DNA of 64,000 nucleotides. Source: Deltaproteobacteria bacterium (GTDB taxonomy: Bacteria; Desulfobacterota; Desulfobacteria; Desulfobacterales; Desulfosarcinaceae). Below, piece by piece: positions 25,431 through 35,099 of this stretch. The stretch lies in contig JAHLLR010000003.1 of the NCBI GenBank assembly GCA_020444075.1, forward strand, positions 62,001-126,000, given 5' to 3'. Position 1 is the first letter of the stretch; each line of letters opens with the position of its first letter. Made by a program: the position numbers and the translations under genes. The notes below the pieces were generated by a model. The model was not told the DNA's origin. It searched no databases and saw only the letters and a list, made by a program, of their open reading frames with translations.

Positions 25431-25638
25431 CGTGTCGACTCCTGTTAAAAAAACGGTATAACGGCCTGCCGGCGGAATCTTTCAAATCAGTCATGCATCT
25501 GCAGATCGGACGCCGATTGTCAAATCGCCTGAAGCCATTGCTGATGGGTAAACATTCGGAAAGGACATGGTTGAGGTGCGCTAACCGGAAAAAAAGCGCA
25601 TCCGCCCCAGATTGCGCTGGAGGGCCACCCTTCAGTTG

Positions 25639-27435
25639 CTATCCACCCGGACCGAAGGCAAAAAGCGACGTCGCCACGGCAACAGCGTGAAACAGCCAGG
25701 CCGGCAGGATGCTGTGCGACCGCTCCCTGATCATGCCGGCAGCCATGCCGAATATGGCCGCTACGGCGATGTATTTGATCAGGATGCCGTTGGTCAGAAT
25801 TCCTATGGGGTTGTCTGACATCATGGTCATCTGAAAACCGATGGTGGCTGCATACAACAGGGCCGATCCAATGGTGGGCCCGGAGAAGAACCACCGGCTT
25901 TCACAGTCCTGAATGCTGGCCAGCTGCGCCATCATGCCGTGTACCAGGCTTCTGAACAACAGTTCCAGGGAAAGGGGAATCAGGACCAGGGCAATCGTCC
26001 AGGCGGCTACGGGGTCGGCGGTAAAAAAAATTTCACCGGGTATCCGCATATCTCCGGTAAATCCGCAGATGACGGCCACGGGAAAAAGGCGCCACCAGTC
26101 TCTTCCAGTGGGAAGCATAATGCCAAACTGCCACGGCCTACGCAGCGCCACGACGCCGAGCATGATGAGGGTAAAAACCAAAAGCGCGGTGTGGAACCCG
26201 AGAATCGGGCTCCGGGCGACCTCGCCGAGTGCTTTCCGGCCCAGCCACCGGGCCGGCTCCCAGTTCTGACCGGTGGCAATGGCGGCGATAACGATAAGCA
26301 TTGAAAAGGCGGCGCTGGTTAAAAACCGTTTCACATGGCGGATGTCGCTGCGTTTTTCAATGACATCGCGGCAGGCCGAAACAATCTCTCCGGGTAAAAG
26401 CCGGGTGCCGCGATCCCTGGGTGAGCCGCCGATATCCCCGGATCCACCCCAGCGACTGACATTCATGCGGCCCTTGACCGCCGGGTCCATGAAATTCAAC
26501 CGTTGATACACATCCTCCAGGTTTACCGGCATGAACAGGTCCATCTGCCTCAGGGTATAGTCGTTTTCGCCCCTGCGCAGGGCTACCCATCCCAGCCGGT
26601 TGCCGTAGAGCTTGCTCAAATGGGGTTCCAACTCGTAGATGCCCAGATCCGATGCCACTACGACGGCAATGCGATTGTTGGTCAGCTCGATTCGGGCCAG
26701 TTCCTCGACACCCTTGAAATCATCCAGTTCCCCCAATTTGATCAGAAACTGATCTAACTTTCGCAGCACGCGGATGGTATAGTCGAGGAAATCGGTCTTG
26801 GGCCACTCCCCGGATTTCTTCAGCTCCAGCTCTTCCATGCGCAGGCGATCGATAACCCGCATCAGTTTCTGGAGCAGATCCACCGGCAAGCCGCTGAGTT
26901 CCCGCATTTCCAGACCCAGGGCATCGATAACCCCCTCCAACCTGACCAGTGCGAAAAGGGAGCGCCGGTGGATGGCCTCCCGGTTGTTGATCCGCTGGTG
27001 ATTGAGAATCAGCCAGATGGACAGGATGGTGTCGAGGTCCGGTTCGTTGGCAAAAATCTTCCATTCCCGGTCCCGCAGGTCCAGCCCCTTCACACACATG
27101 ATCAGGGCCTGCTCGCAAGTAGCCAGGGTGAAGGTCCGGACACATCCTTCGTGGTGGTCTAAATTGTAGATTTTTTTTTCGTGATCCAGAAAGGGTTCGG
27201 TCTGGGCGACACCGTCAAGAAATATGGTTCCGGGAGGGGCTTTGCGTGCGGCGGAGGCGGTGACGGTCAGGCCGGCCTTGATGAAGACCTGAAGGTTGGG
27301 GGTCTCCAGGCAGGTTAAAGCACGATCCGTTCCCACCTCTTTAATCGTATAGCGATCAGGAAAACCGTTTCCGGTGACATCCTGCTTGAGGGGAGCGTTT
27401 TCCAGCACAAAGGGCGAGCGGTCAATATCTTCCAT
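25639..27435 (-). CDS. DHH-like N-terminal domain fused to a CPBP-type membrane domain
   Basis: A 598-residue protein. The N-terminal ~370 residues contain 'YNLDHHEGCVRTFTLATCEQ', 'NEPDLDTILSIW' and 'RWGGSGDIGGSPRDRG', resembling a DHH phosphoesterase with a DHHA1-like end. The C-terminal ~200 residues hold about six hydrophobic segments with 'LSLELLFRSLVHG' and 'ILPAWLFHAVAVA', weak versions of CPBP (CAAX-protease-like) motifs. The usual Glu-Glu pair is incomplete. A cytosolic nucleotide or phosphodiester hydrolase tethered to a membrane-protease-like domain is a rare combination. Function unknown. Confidence 0.68.
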   Translation of the reverse strand: MEDIDRSPFVLENAPLKQDVTGNGFPDRYTIKEVGTDRALTCLETPNLQVFIKAGLTVTASAARKAPPGTIFLDGVAQTEPFLDHEKKIYNLDHHEGCVRTFTLATCEQALIMCVKGLDLRDREWKIFANEPDLDTILSIWLILNHQRINNREAIHRRSLFALVRLEGVIDALGLEMRELSGLPVDLLQKLMRVIDRLRMEELELKKSGEWPKTDFLDYTIRVLRKLDQFLIKLGELDDFKGVEELARIELTNNRIAVVVASDLGIYELEPHLSKLYGNRLGWVALRRGENDYTLRQMDLFMPVNLEDVYQRLNFMDPAVKGRMNVSRWGGSGDIGGSPRDRGTRLLPGEIVSACRDVIEKRSDIRHVKRFLTSAAFSMLIVIAAIATGQNWEPARWLGRKALGEVARSPILGFHTALLVFTLIMLGVVALRRPWQFGIMLPTGRDWWRLFPVAVICGFTGDMRIPGEIFFTADPVAAWTIALVLIPLSLELLFRSLVHGMMAQLASIQDCESRWFFSGPTIGSALLYAATIGFQMTMMSDNPIGILTNGILIKYIAVAAIFGMAAGMIRERSHSILPAWLFHAVAVATSLFAFGPGG

Positions 27436-27701
27436 GTCCGGAAATTATCCTGAGCTAAATATGAAGGCAGCTGATACAAATGAAGCTCGTGCTACCTATC
27501 CATAACAATCACCGCGGGGAGGGTCAACAGGTTAATGGTTTGCCACCATGACGACAATTCCTTTCCGAAGGGATTTATCTTTCTGTAATATCAGGTCGTT
27601 CAACATGTTGGTGGATGGCAACCGGGTTCAAAGGGCCTAGGGGGTGTCCCCCGATGATTTTATCTGGGAGTTAAGCCTCACCATTCCGGGCGCGATCGGT
27701 C

Positions 27702-29594
27702 TTAAAGAACCCGCCCGTGATGGTCGAACTCCAATCCCAACTCCAATTTTTCCGCATCTGAAAGGAAATTGACGGACATGATCTCCACCGGATCCGGGTC
27801 GTCATGGGTGGGCACCACGGTCATGCTGACCCAGGGTTGTTGACCCATACCGAAGGTGATTACACAGAACTGATCACAGGCCGTTACATCGTAACCGTCG
27901 GATTTGATCCACTTGAAGATAAACTGAGTGAACCCGCCGTGCTGATCCCCGAACCAGTCAATGGCCTCTGAGGCGGTTACCGGCAGGGTGCAGATCACAT
28001 AAAAAGCGTTTTCCTTGATCAGTGGAGAGCAGTGCTGTTTTTTATCGCTCCGGGTCTCTTCCATGTTCTCGCGGGCCTGAATGGCAATAGCGCCGCACAT
28101 CTCTTTGGGGAGAAAGGTGTCGGCAAAGGTTTTATATTTCTCTCCCAACAGACGAATCTGGTCCACATGCCTGTCCAGGCAGCGGCGCATGCTTTTTTCA
28201 GATGCCCCGGCATCGAAATGGACATCACCCGACTGATCCGGTGCCGCATCGTAGGCGGTGATTTCCAGCATCACCGTATCCCCGCTGATAATCTGGTCCA
28301 GGCGAACGAACTTGAATGCCAGGTTGGCAAAACTGATCCGGTCGCCGCTCTTCAGGCGCACGGGCTTATTGGCCGGCACCTGGTGGTCGTTGAGTCGCGT
28401 GCCGTTGGTGCTGCGCTGGTCTTCAAGGAAAAACGCCCCCTCCCGGTACTCGATGGTGGCGTGCAGGTTGGATATCGTGGCCGAGGGAAACATAAGGTCG
28501 TTTTTATCATCCCGGCCGATCGTTACCCGCGCCTTGTCAAACCGGCGGAGGCCTCCGCTGCTGCCGTTGATGTCCTGCAATTCCCACTCCGGAGGCTTTG
28601 GGACATCGGCACCCGGTATGGGCAATGGGATGCTTTTGCGGCCTCCCAGCCAGGCGGGCAGGCTGAAGCGTTTAAGCACCAGCATGGCTACCAGGCTCAT
28701 GAGAACAAAAATGATGAAAATCAGGGGCAGGTAGAATCGCCAGAAGCTTCGCGACGCATCCCGGTCCGGTATATCTTCTTTTGCCGACGCGTCGACCGGT
28801 TCCGTGGATGCTGGGCGGGCGGTCGTCGCCGGGTCGGTGTTCATTTCAGGAGAAAGGGCTTCAACCGGCGCCGCTGCCTTCGGTTCGGGCAGCGGTGGGG
28901 ACAACAGGGCCTGAATCCGGTCCAGCACGTCGGCGATGTCCTCGGCACGGGTGGCCCGATAATAAGAACCGCCGGTACGTGATGCCAGTGCCTGGATGAG
29001 CGGAAAATCGGCATTTTCGGTAAAAGCGATACCCAGAATGCGAATGCCGGAAGTGTTGCATTCGGCGGCGAGGTCCGTCTTCAGCCATTGGGTCAGCTCC
29101 ATGTCTTTTTGACGGTCACCCGTATCGACGATGCCGTCGGTCAGGAAGATGATACTTTTGCGGGTTCCGGTTCTTCCCCCGGTTTTGAGTTCATAGACGG
29201 CCCGCTCGATCCCGGCGGCGCTGTTGGTGAATTTCCCCCGATAATCCGCCTTGTCCAGGCTGTTGATCAGCCGGTCCCTTGACGCCGGATCGGACAGGTC
29301 CGTCAGTGGCTGGAGCAAGCGGGCCCGTTCATCGAAGAGCACCAGGGCTGCGCGGGTGGTGTCCGGCAACTGGCCCAGAAACGTGCGGACGGTCTCCGGG
29401 GTTAGCAATCGGGGGTCGTTTTTGCGCATACTGCCGGAGTTATCGATGACAAAAACCACTTCCGCCGCGCTGTCGCCTGCTGCTGCGGCGCAGGCATCGG
29501 TCCACACGAGCCAGCCTGAAACCGCGATGACCGCTGTCAGCAGGATTATCGAACGGCGAAGAATCGAAAGCTGACCGTTGTTGAAAGACCCCAT
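27702..29594 (-). CDS. Membrane vWA-FHA domain protein
   Basis: About 630 residues from the ATG at 29594 (AGGAAGGG upstream; the track's 29732 start only adds a non-signal leader). Order: signal sequence ending 'TDACAAAAG', a von Willebrand A domain with MIDAS 'FVIDNSGSMR' and 'LTDGIVDTGD', an acidic linker, one transmembrane helix ('FYLPLIFIIFVLMSLVAMLV'), a cytosolic FHA domain ('VTIGRDDKNDLMFP', 'SNLHATIEY', 'RSTNGTRLND'), and ~190 C-terminal residues I do not recognise. It could couple periplasmic metal or ligand binding to phosphothreonine-dependent signalling inside. No kinase lies next to it. Confidence 0.85.
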   Translation of the reverse strand: MGSFNNGQLSILRRSIILLTAVIAVSGWLVWTDACAAAAGDSAAEVVFVIDNSGSMRKNDPRLLTPETVRTFLGQLPDTTRAALVLFDERARLLQPLTDLSDPASRDRLINSLDKADYRGKFTNSAAGIERAVYELKTGGRTGTRKSIIFLTDGIVDTGDRQKDMELTQWLKTDLAAECNTSGIRILGIAFTENADFPLIQALASRTGGSYYRATRAEDIADVLDRIQALLSPPLPEPKAAAPVEALSPEMNTDPATTARPASTEPVDASAKEDIPDRDASRSFWRFYLPLIFIIFVLMSLVAMLVLKRFSLPAWLGGRKSIPLPIPGADVPKPPEWELQDINGSSGGLRRFDKARVTIGRDDKNDLMFPSATISNLHATIEYREGAFFLEDQRSTNGTRLNDHQVPANKPVRLKSGDRISFANLAFKFVRLDQIISGDTVMLEITAYDAAPDQSGDVHFDAGASEKSMRRCLDRHVDQIRLLGEKYKTFADTFLPKEMCGAIAIQARENMEETRSDKKQHCSPLIKENAFYVICTLPVTASEAIDWFGDQHGGFTQFIFKWIKSDGYDVTACDQFCVITFGMGQQPWVSMTVVPTHDDPDPVEIMSVNFLSDAEKLELGLEFDHHGRVL

Positions 29595-30310
29595 AATTGC
29601 CCTTCCTGGGAGCCGGTCCGTCAGAGGAACCGGTCCGCCGGTTTGCACTGTCGTTGGGTTGATTCGGTATCGATGATCGCGGCCAAGTGGGAGGGGCGAG
29701 GATGCCTCGCCAGCCGAAAGGCTGACAGGCAACGATTCGATGGCGTGGCATCCGGGAAATGACGGCCGGATATCACCTTCCTCAGATAGCCAAAAGCGGA
29801 GAGAATGTCAATTCCGTAACAGTCAGTCTTCCGGGGCATGAGCATTTACTGCACCGGAAGATCCCGGAACCGTTGAACGATTCCTGCCGGTTTCCCGCTG
29901 CTCGAGAAGAATCATTTGAAGGTTGCTGCGCCCACGGTTGCAGGCTATCTGTCCAGGGCAGAAGCCATTTGTTCTCGCGAAAACATCTCTTTTTATTTGA
30001 TTATTTCAATAATTGCAGATAGACATGATTCTGTCTGTTTTTACCGGGGCGGTCTATGGCTAATCTGCCCGACCCGATGGGCGATTAGCAGGCTGTTGAA
30101 AAACAATTGCGCTTGGCCATACGGCGTAAAAATACGGTTCAGAATGCTCATGGATCACCCATAAACTGCGCTTATTCGCCGGATTTTGCCTTGTCTGGCC
30201 TGCGCTCATGACCTTGTTCAATACCCTGCTATATCCCGCCCGAAGCAACCGATACCCGCAGCACCTGAATGCGTACCGGAGACCGGGAACATGGCAACCA
30301 CCGGAAAATC
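29595..30310. other. Long non-coding stretch with a MITE
   Basis: This is 716 bp between divergent genes. ORFs here are short and featureless. The only structure I can support is the TA-flanked miniature inverted-repeat element at 30088-30229. Promoters for the two flanking genes are presumably here but not recognisable. Confidence 0.5.
30088..30229. mobile_element. MITE-like element, 142 bp, TA-flanked, imperfect terminal inverted repeats
   Basis: The left end GCAGGCTGTTGAAAAAC and the reverse complement of the right end, GCAGGGTATTGAACAAG, match at 13 of 17 positions. Both ends abut a TA dinucleotide, as expected for Tc1/mariner (IS630-type) target duplication. No ORF of note lies inside. 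A related, partial sequence occurs in reverse orientation at 31323-31359. Confidence 0.7.
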
Positions 30311-31267
30311 ATGAGACGTCTGATCATTGCATGGCACCTGGCAGTTCTGATGGCAGGGGTTACCGTCGCATGGGCGGGTACCTTGTGCCCGGAACCGGAA
30401 AGTCCGTTTCCAGCCCCGGCCAGCGAAGTGGTGGAAATCATCTCCGGCTGGTTCTCTGATCAGGGGTATTCGGTACGGAGGGATTTTCCGAGCCCCGGAA
30501 CCATTCATCTGACGGCGTGGAATTCACAGGATGAATGGGATATCACCGTCAGGCCCCACTCGGCCCTGGCCTCGGTGGTCACGGTGATCCATGAAGGCGC
30601 TGCGTCTTCAAGCCAGGCCTGCCGACGGCTGTTGGAATATGTAAACCAAGATTTGCTTGGAACCATGCCGAGTCCGCCACCGCGGGCGGAACGTCTCCGG
30701 CAGACCATTCCCACAGTGGTGCTGGATCGAATCGAAACGGTGGTCTGCATCCGTGCCCGGTCTAAAAGGAGGGAGGTCCAGTTTTCAGGATTCGTGGTCG
30801 ATCCGGACGGGTTGGTGCTATGCACCGCCCACGACCTGGCCGACCATCAGCGGGTCACGGTGACCTTTTACGACGGGGTCAGTGTTCCGGGAACCATCGT
30901 CCGGTTGAATCTTCAGCAGGATCTGGCGCTGGTTGAATATTCGGCAGGCGCGCGGGCCTTCGTGTCCCTTTCCGCCGGCCGCAACCTTCTGGGCATGGGA
31001 GAAAGCGTGTTTTCCATCGGGTGCCCCAACAACCTGCGGGGTACGCTGGCGCCCGGCACCATCAGCGGGCCGCCCCGGCTGGTCAACGATCAACCTCTGT
31101 GGCAGGTGGAAATGGACATCTATCCCGGAAGCAGCGGCAGCCCGGTGTTCGACGCCCGGGGGCAGCTGGTGGCCATGGTCAAAGGACGCTACCGGGGAAC
31201 CTCAACGGTGGGCTTTTTGACGCCGTTGGAGACCATCATCGCCTTTCTACTCAGCGAAACCGAATGA
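30311..31267 (+). CDS. Secreted trypsin-like serine protease (S1, HtrA-like catalytic domain without PDZ)
   Basis: About 318 residues from the ATG at 30311 ('MRRLIIAWHL'), which gives a proper signal peptide ending 'AWAG'; the track start at 30269 adds residues before it. An N-terminal ~110-residue region of unknown type is followed by a chymotrypsin fold with the triad His in 'LCTAHDLADH', Asp in 'QQDLALVEY' and Ser in 'YPGSSGSPVFD'. It should be an active periplasmic or secreted protease. It lies upstream of two secreted proteins on the same strand and may process them. Confidence 0.86.
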   Translation: MRRLIIAWHLAVLMAGVTVAWAGTLCPEPESPFPAPASEVVEIISGWFSDQGYSVRRDFPSPGTIHLTAWNSQDEWDITVRPHSALASVVTVIHEGAASSSQACRRLLEYVNQDLLGTMPSPPPRAERLRQTIPTVVLDRIETVVCIRARSKRREVQFSGFVVDPDGLVLCTAHDLADHQRVTVTFYDGVSVPGTIVRLNLQQDLALVEYSAGARAFVSLSAGRNLLGMGESVFSIGCPNNLRGTLAPGTISGPPRLVNDQPLWQVEMDIYPGSSGSPVFDARGQLVAMVKGRYRGTSTVGFLTPLETIIAFLLSETE

Positions 31268-31322
31268 CCCACCGGAGTTGCGACATCGGAATCCAAACCG
31301 GGGGATGAAAATCGTTTGTTAC

Positions 31323-31359
31323 CGCCGTACATCCAGTTGCAATGGTCCTTTAACAGCCT
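31323..31359 (-). repeat. Partial copy of the 30088 MITE end
   Basis: Read on the minus strand, AGGCTGTT...ATTGC...TGG...TACGGCG matches the left part of the 30088 element with the same spacing (roughly 27 of 38 positions by eye). No matching right end is visible, so it is a fragment. It sits directly before the gene at 31385. Confidence 0.5.
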
Positions 31360-31384
31360 AAACTCCACGAATGGGAGGGAAATC

Positions 31385-33328
31385 ATGCTGAATACGACAA
31401 CCCTGTTGCGGGTGATCGGATTGACTATCGCCATTTTCTGGTCAACGATCACTTTGGCCGGCGAGCTGCCGGCCGTCGGCAAGCCGGGACCCGATTTTAC
31501 GCTCAACGATACCAAAGGCACTCCCCACGTGCTTTCCGCCTTAGCGGACCAACAGATGGCGGTGCTCTACTTTTTCGATGCGGCATCCCGGCCAAGCCAG
31601 GAGGGACTTGCCTACCTGGACAGTCTCAAAAAGCGCTTTTCCGATAACCACCTGGTGGTGTGGGCCATTACCATGAGTCCCACCGATGCCGTGGCCCGTT
31701 ATATCAAGCAGGCGGCGCCGGCCTTTCCCGTCCTGCTCGATCCCGGCGCCGTGAGCGAGCAATATGGTGCCCGGGCGATTCTGCCCACCGTTTGTGTCAC
31801 GGGCCCGGACCACAACGTGTTGGATGTGTTCCAGGGGGGTGGAAAAACTACGGAAATCCTCCTGGTCCGATTGGCCGAGCGGACCCTGAGCCGCAAAGAA
31901 CCCCTCATGGCTAAAGCGATCAGCGATGCGGTAATCGCCAAGAACCCGGACAACCTGGAAGCAAGGGCGGTTAAAGGCTACGCGGAGATGAAATCGGGAA
32001 ATTTGAAAGCGGCCGAAACCATCTTTGAGGAGGTGGCCAGCGGTCCCGGAACGGAAGCGGTGCTGGGCCAGGAAGGATTGAGCGCCGTTTACGCTGAAAA
32101 GGGGGAAGATGACAAAGCCATGGCCATGGCCGACCAGGTGACGCGCAAAGCGCCAAAACGAGGATTCGCCCATGTGGTGAAGGCCAACGTGCTTTATCGT
32201 CAAAACAAAAAGGAGGCGGCCGAAACGGAACTGAAAACGGCCGTCAGCCAACCGGAATCCTCACCCTTCCAGCAGGCCGTCGCCCTGAACAAGTATGGTC
32301 GGTTTTACGCCAGCGTCGGCAAGTACGAAAAGGCCCGTGAGTTGTATGACCAGGCGGTGACGGTGGATCCTTACTTCGTTGAAGCCACTTCCAACAAGGG
32401 CATGTCCTACCAGCGTGAAGGGCAGTGGGACCAGGCGCTGGCCGCCTACCGCCAAGCATCCGGTATAAGCACGACCGATGCCTTTGCGGCGTTGCTGGCT
32501 AAAAAGGCCCAGGAGATGATCGAGCTGCAGAAAGATGCCGCTAAACGCAAACAGATCGATGGGCTGGTCAAGGATCTGGCCGAACGCTACCGGAACCAGC
32601 AGAAAAACAAGCCTGCTGACGCGGACCCGTGGACCTCCCGCCCCCTCGTGTTTGCCTTCATCGATGTTCAGGAGAAGGGCGGACTGGCGGATCGGGACGG
32701 CATGTCCACCATCCTCACCACCCAGCTGGCCGATCACCTGAATGCCTCGGGCCGGGTGAAGGTGGTGGATCGGGTGGTACTGGACCGGCTGCTGTCAGAA
32801 CTCAACCTTGGCTCTTCGGATCTGGCCGATCCGGCGACCGCACTTCGGCTGGGCCGGGTCATGGCAGCACGGATCATGGGCACCGGAACCCTGTTTACCT
32901 TGCCCGGAGATACTTTGGTGAACCTGCGGCTGGTCGACACGGAAACATCGGCCATCGCCAAGACCCTTACCCACCAACTGGGCCCTGAATCCGGATGGAA
33001 CAAAGAACTGCTTCGCCTGAACCGCGAGATACTGGCCGCCATCGTAGCCGGCTATCCCCTGCAGGGATACGTGGTCCAGGTCTCCGGGGATCAGGCCCTG
33101 ATCAACCTGGGCGCTGGCCAGGGCATGGTTCAGGGTACCCGGCTGGATGTGGTCGAAGAAACCCCGCCCATCGAGTACAAGGGGCGGAAACTGCAAGGGC
33201 TGCCCAAGGTCGTGGGCCAGTTGGAAGTGGTCAGCGTGGAAACCGACCTGTGCCATGCCCGAATCCTCAAAAAAGAACGGGAATTGAAAGCGGATGACAA
33301 GGTCAGGGAAAATGTGTCGCCGATTTAA
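31385..33328 (+). CDS. Secreted thioredoxin-fold/TPR/CsgG-like multidomain protein
   Basis: 647 residues from the ATG at 31385 (GGGAGG ahead). A signal peptide ends near 'TITLAGELPA'. Next comes an AhpC/TSA-type thioredoxin-fold domain ('VGKPGPDFTLNDTKG') whose CxxC position reads 'FFDAASRPSQ', so redox Cys are absent. TPR repeats follow (~residues 165-400), then a CsgG-like domain with 'VKVVDRVVLDRLLSELNLGS' and 'ALRLGRVMAARIMGTG' (~430-560), and a small beta domain. Probably a periplasmic or outer-membrane-associated scaffold. The CsgG-like motif is shared with the next gene (overlapping by 17 bp) and with 35100. Confidence 0.78.
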   Translation: MLNTTTLLRVIGLTIAIFWSTITLAGELPAVGKPGPDFTLNDTKGTPHVLSALADQQMAVLYFFDAASRPSQEGLAYLDSLKKRFSDNHLVVWAITMSPTDAVARYIKQAAPAFPVLLDPGAVSEQYGARAILPTVCVTGPDHNVLDVFQGGGKTTEILLVRLAERTLSRKEPLMAKAISDAVIAKNPDNLEARAVKGYAEMKSGNLKAAETIFEEVASGPGTEAVLGQEGLSAVYAEKGEDDKAMAMADQVTRKAPKRGFAHVVKANVLYRQNKKEAAETELKTAVSQPESSPFQQAVALNKYGRFYASVGKYEKARELYDQAVTVDPYFVEATSNKGMSYQREGQWDQALAAYRQASGISTTDAFAALLAKKAQEMIELQKDAAKRKQIDGLVKDLAERYRNQQKNKPADADPWTSRPLVFAFIDVQEKGGLADRDGMSTILTTQLADHLNASGRVKVVDRVVLDRLLSELNLGSSDLADPATALRLGRVMAARIMGTGTLFTLPGDTLVNLRLVDTETSAIAKTLTHQLGPESGWNKELLRLNREILAAIVAGYPLQGYVVQVSGDQALINLGAGQGMVQGTRLDVVEETPPIEYKGRKLQGLPKVVGQLEVVSVETDLCHARILKKERELKADDKVRENVSPI

Positions 33329-33851
33329 GGGAAATTCGAAATTGATAGGCAGAATGGCCGGGAATTGGGGTCTTGTTCTTCTTCTGGGCGTTGCCGTGGC
33401 CGGATGCGCTGCCGCACCGGTTTCCGGTCCGACCGGACCACCGGGACTGGCGGTATGGACGCTGGAGGACCTGAGTCTGCCGGGAACCACCCCGGCGGAT
33501 CTGGCGGAAATGCTGACGGCCCGTGTAATGGAAACCGTCGAGGCGACAGGCACCTATTCCCTGGTGGAGCGGGAGCGGCTGCTGGCGATCCTGCAGGAAC
33601 TCAACCTGGGGTCCAGCAGCCTGGCCGATGAGGCCACCGGCTTGCGCATCGGGCGGCTGGTAGGTGCCCGGCTGATGGTGTTTGGCGCCTATCAGGTGGC
33701 GGCATCCCAAATGCGGCTGGACCTGCGGCTGGTGGATGTGGAGTCGGGAAGGGTGCGTAATGCCTCGAGCAGGACCGTTCCCGCCGGGGACCTTTCCGCA
33801 TGGTTCCAGGGTGCCGAAGCTGCAGCGAGGGACCTGTTGTCACAGGAATGA
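33312..33851 (+). CDS. CsgG-like lipoprotein
   Basis: About 179 residues. The ATG at 33312 follows TCAGGGAA and gives a charged n-region, a hydrophobic core and a lipobox ending 'VAVAGC', so the mature protein is a lipoprotein. The rest is a single CsgG-like unit: 'YSLVERERLLAILQELNLGS' then 'LRIGRLVGARLMVFGAY'. It overlaps the preceding gene by 17 bp, showing translational coupling. The track start at 33294 is also possible but less well placed. Likely an outer-membrane or periplasmic assembly factor of the same complex as its neighbours. Confidence 0.78.
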   Translation: MCRRFKGNSKLIGRMAGNWGLVLLLGVAVAGCAAAPVSGPTGPPGLAVWTLEDLSLPGTTPADLAEMLTARVMETVEATGTYSLVERERLLAILQELNLGSSSLADEATGLRIGRLVGARLMVFGAYQVAASQMRLDLRLVDVESGRVRNASSRTVPAGDLSAWFQGAEAAARDLLSQE

Positions 33852-33896
33852 CCGGTGAGGGTTTGGGATTTCCCTTGGTCCTTTCTTCTTTTTTTG

Positions 33897-35018
33897 TCAG
33901 AAGGCCTTGGTCACCGACACATCCAGCACCACACCGCGATAGGTCCGGTCGCCGTCATGGTACCAGGTGCGTCCCTGGTCCAGCAGGTAGCCTTCCAGGC
34001 CGATGCGTCCTGAGAACTGGGGGGAAAACTGGCGCAGCAGCGACAGACCCAGTGAGAATTTCTGTTTCTCGTCGATAAAGGACGCATCGTTTTCGTCGTA
34101 GTCGTTTTTCAACACCGTCAGGTAGTACAGTCTTGAGCTGAGGGTGGTTTCGGGGTTCATCAGGTATCGTACCGTCAGATCGGCCAGGTATTCGTCGCCG
34201 TATCCGGCCCGGTCTTCGGTGGCCAACTGCAGGTTGTCCGCCGGGAACTCGCTTTTTCCCCTGAAAATGCTCTGGGCGCTGAGCGCGGCTTCCCACCGTG
34301 TCCGAAAATAATTCACGCCGATCCCCGCTAAAATGAAGTCGCCCTCCCGGTAGTAGTCCCGAACGCCCAGTTCATCGGTGCCATACCAGGCCATTTCTCC
34401 AAAAAGCCGCCCCTGCCAGGCATCGGTAAACGCGTAAATGCCTTCCGCGGTAATGTTGAAGATGTCCCCCGGATCAAAATCCATGGCAGTGTCACTGAAG
34501 TCGTATTCTCCCCGCCACAGATAGCCGACTCCGACCCCTACACCCCATCGGTCACCCTGTCTGGCCATGGTGATGGTGGGGTTGACGTTGAACCCTTCGC
34601 CGTAGCGGGAGATGGTCACCAGGTCGGGATCCAGCAGCATGCGCTGTTCTTCATTGTCCAGATTGGTCCTGCCGGTGGGCAGGTTGAAGTCGAGGCCGAA
34701 CAGGATGTCCACCGGCCATTTTCCCACCATGGCGTAGGAGGCATTCAGCTTGGTGTCGACGGCCGTGGTCATGCTGTTATTCGATGCATCCGAAGGGTCG
34801 ATACGGGTGCTGACAAAGGCGGAGAGCACGCGCACGGAAAAATCCCCCTGGGCGGCATCGATGGTCACCGGCACATAGGTCTGGCTGCCCCGGTCATTGG
34901 TGTCGCTGTCCCACCAGTTGGTGTTCACACCGGTCTGCACACTGATGTCCAGGGCCGAAGCGACGCCTCCAACACTGACAATCAGAACCGTTAGCAGGAT
35001 CCATCTATAGCGTTTCAT
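33897..35018 (-). CDS. Outer-membrane beta-barrel protein
   Basis: A 373-residue protein with a signal peptide ('LLTVLIVSVGGVASA'), then alternating aromatic/hydrophobic strands typical of a 12- to 16-strand barrel, e.g. 'GVGVGVGYLWRGEYDF' and 'SGRIGLEGYLLDQGRTW'. It ends in a C-terminal Phe ('VSVTKAF'), the BAM signal. No Ca2+ or plug motif was noted. It is convergent with the CsgG-like lipoprotein and downstream of the 35100 gene on the same strand, so it may be the pore or surface partner of these secreted proteins. I cannot assign a substrate. Confidence 0.82.
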   Translation of the reverse strand: MKRYRWILLTVLIVSVGGVASALDISVQTGVNTNWWDSDTNDRGSQTYVPVTIDAAQGDFSVRVLSAFVSTRIDPSDASNNSMTTAVDTKLNASYAMVGKWPVDILFGLDFNLPTGRTNLDNEEQRMLLDPDLVTISRYGEGFNVNPTITMARQGDRWGVGVGVGYLWRGEYDFSDTAMDFDPGDIFNITAEGIYAFTDAWQGRLFGEMAWYGTDELGVRDYYREGDFILAGIGVNYFRTRWEAALSAQSIFRGKSEFPADNLQLATEDRAGYGDEYLADLTVRYLMNPETTLSSRLYYLTVLKNDYDENDASFIDEKQKFSLGLSLLRQFSPQFSGRIGLEGYLLDQGRTWYHDGDRTYRGVVLDVSVTKAF

Positions 35019-35099
35019 GAAAGCTGTCCTTTCACCTCTAATTTTTGTCCTGTCCGGTATTCTTTCGATGCTAAATCGTCACCAACCATCCAGAAGCGG

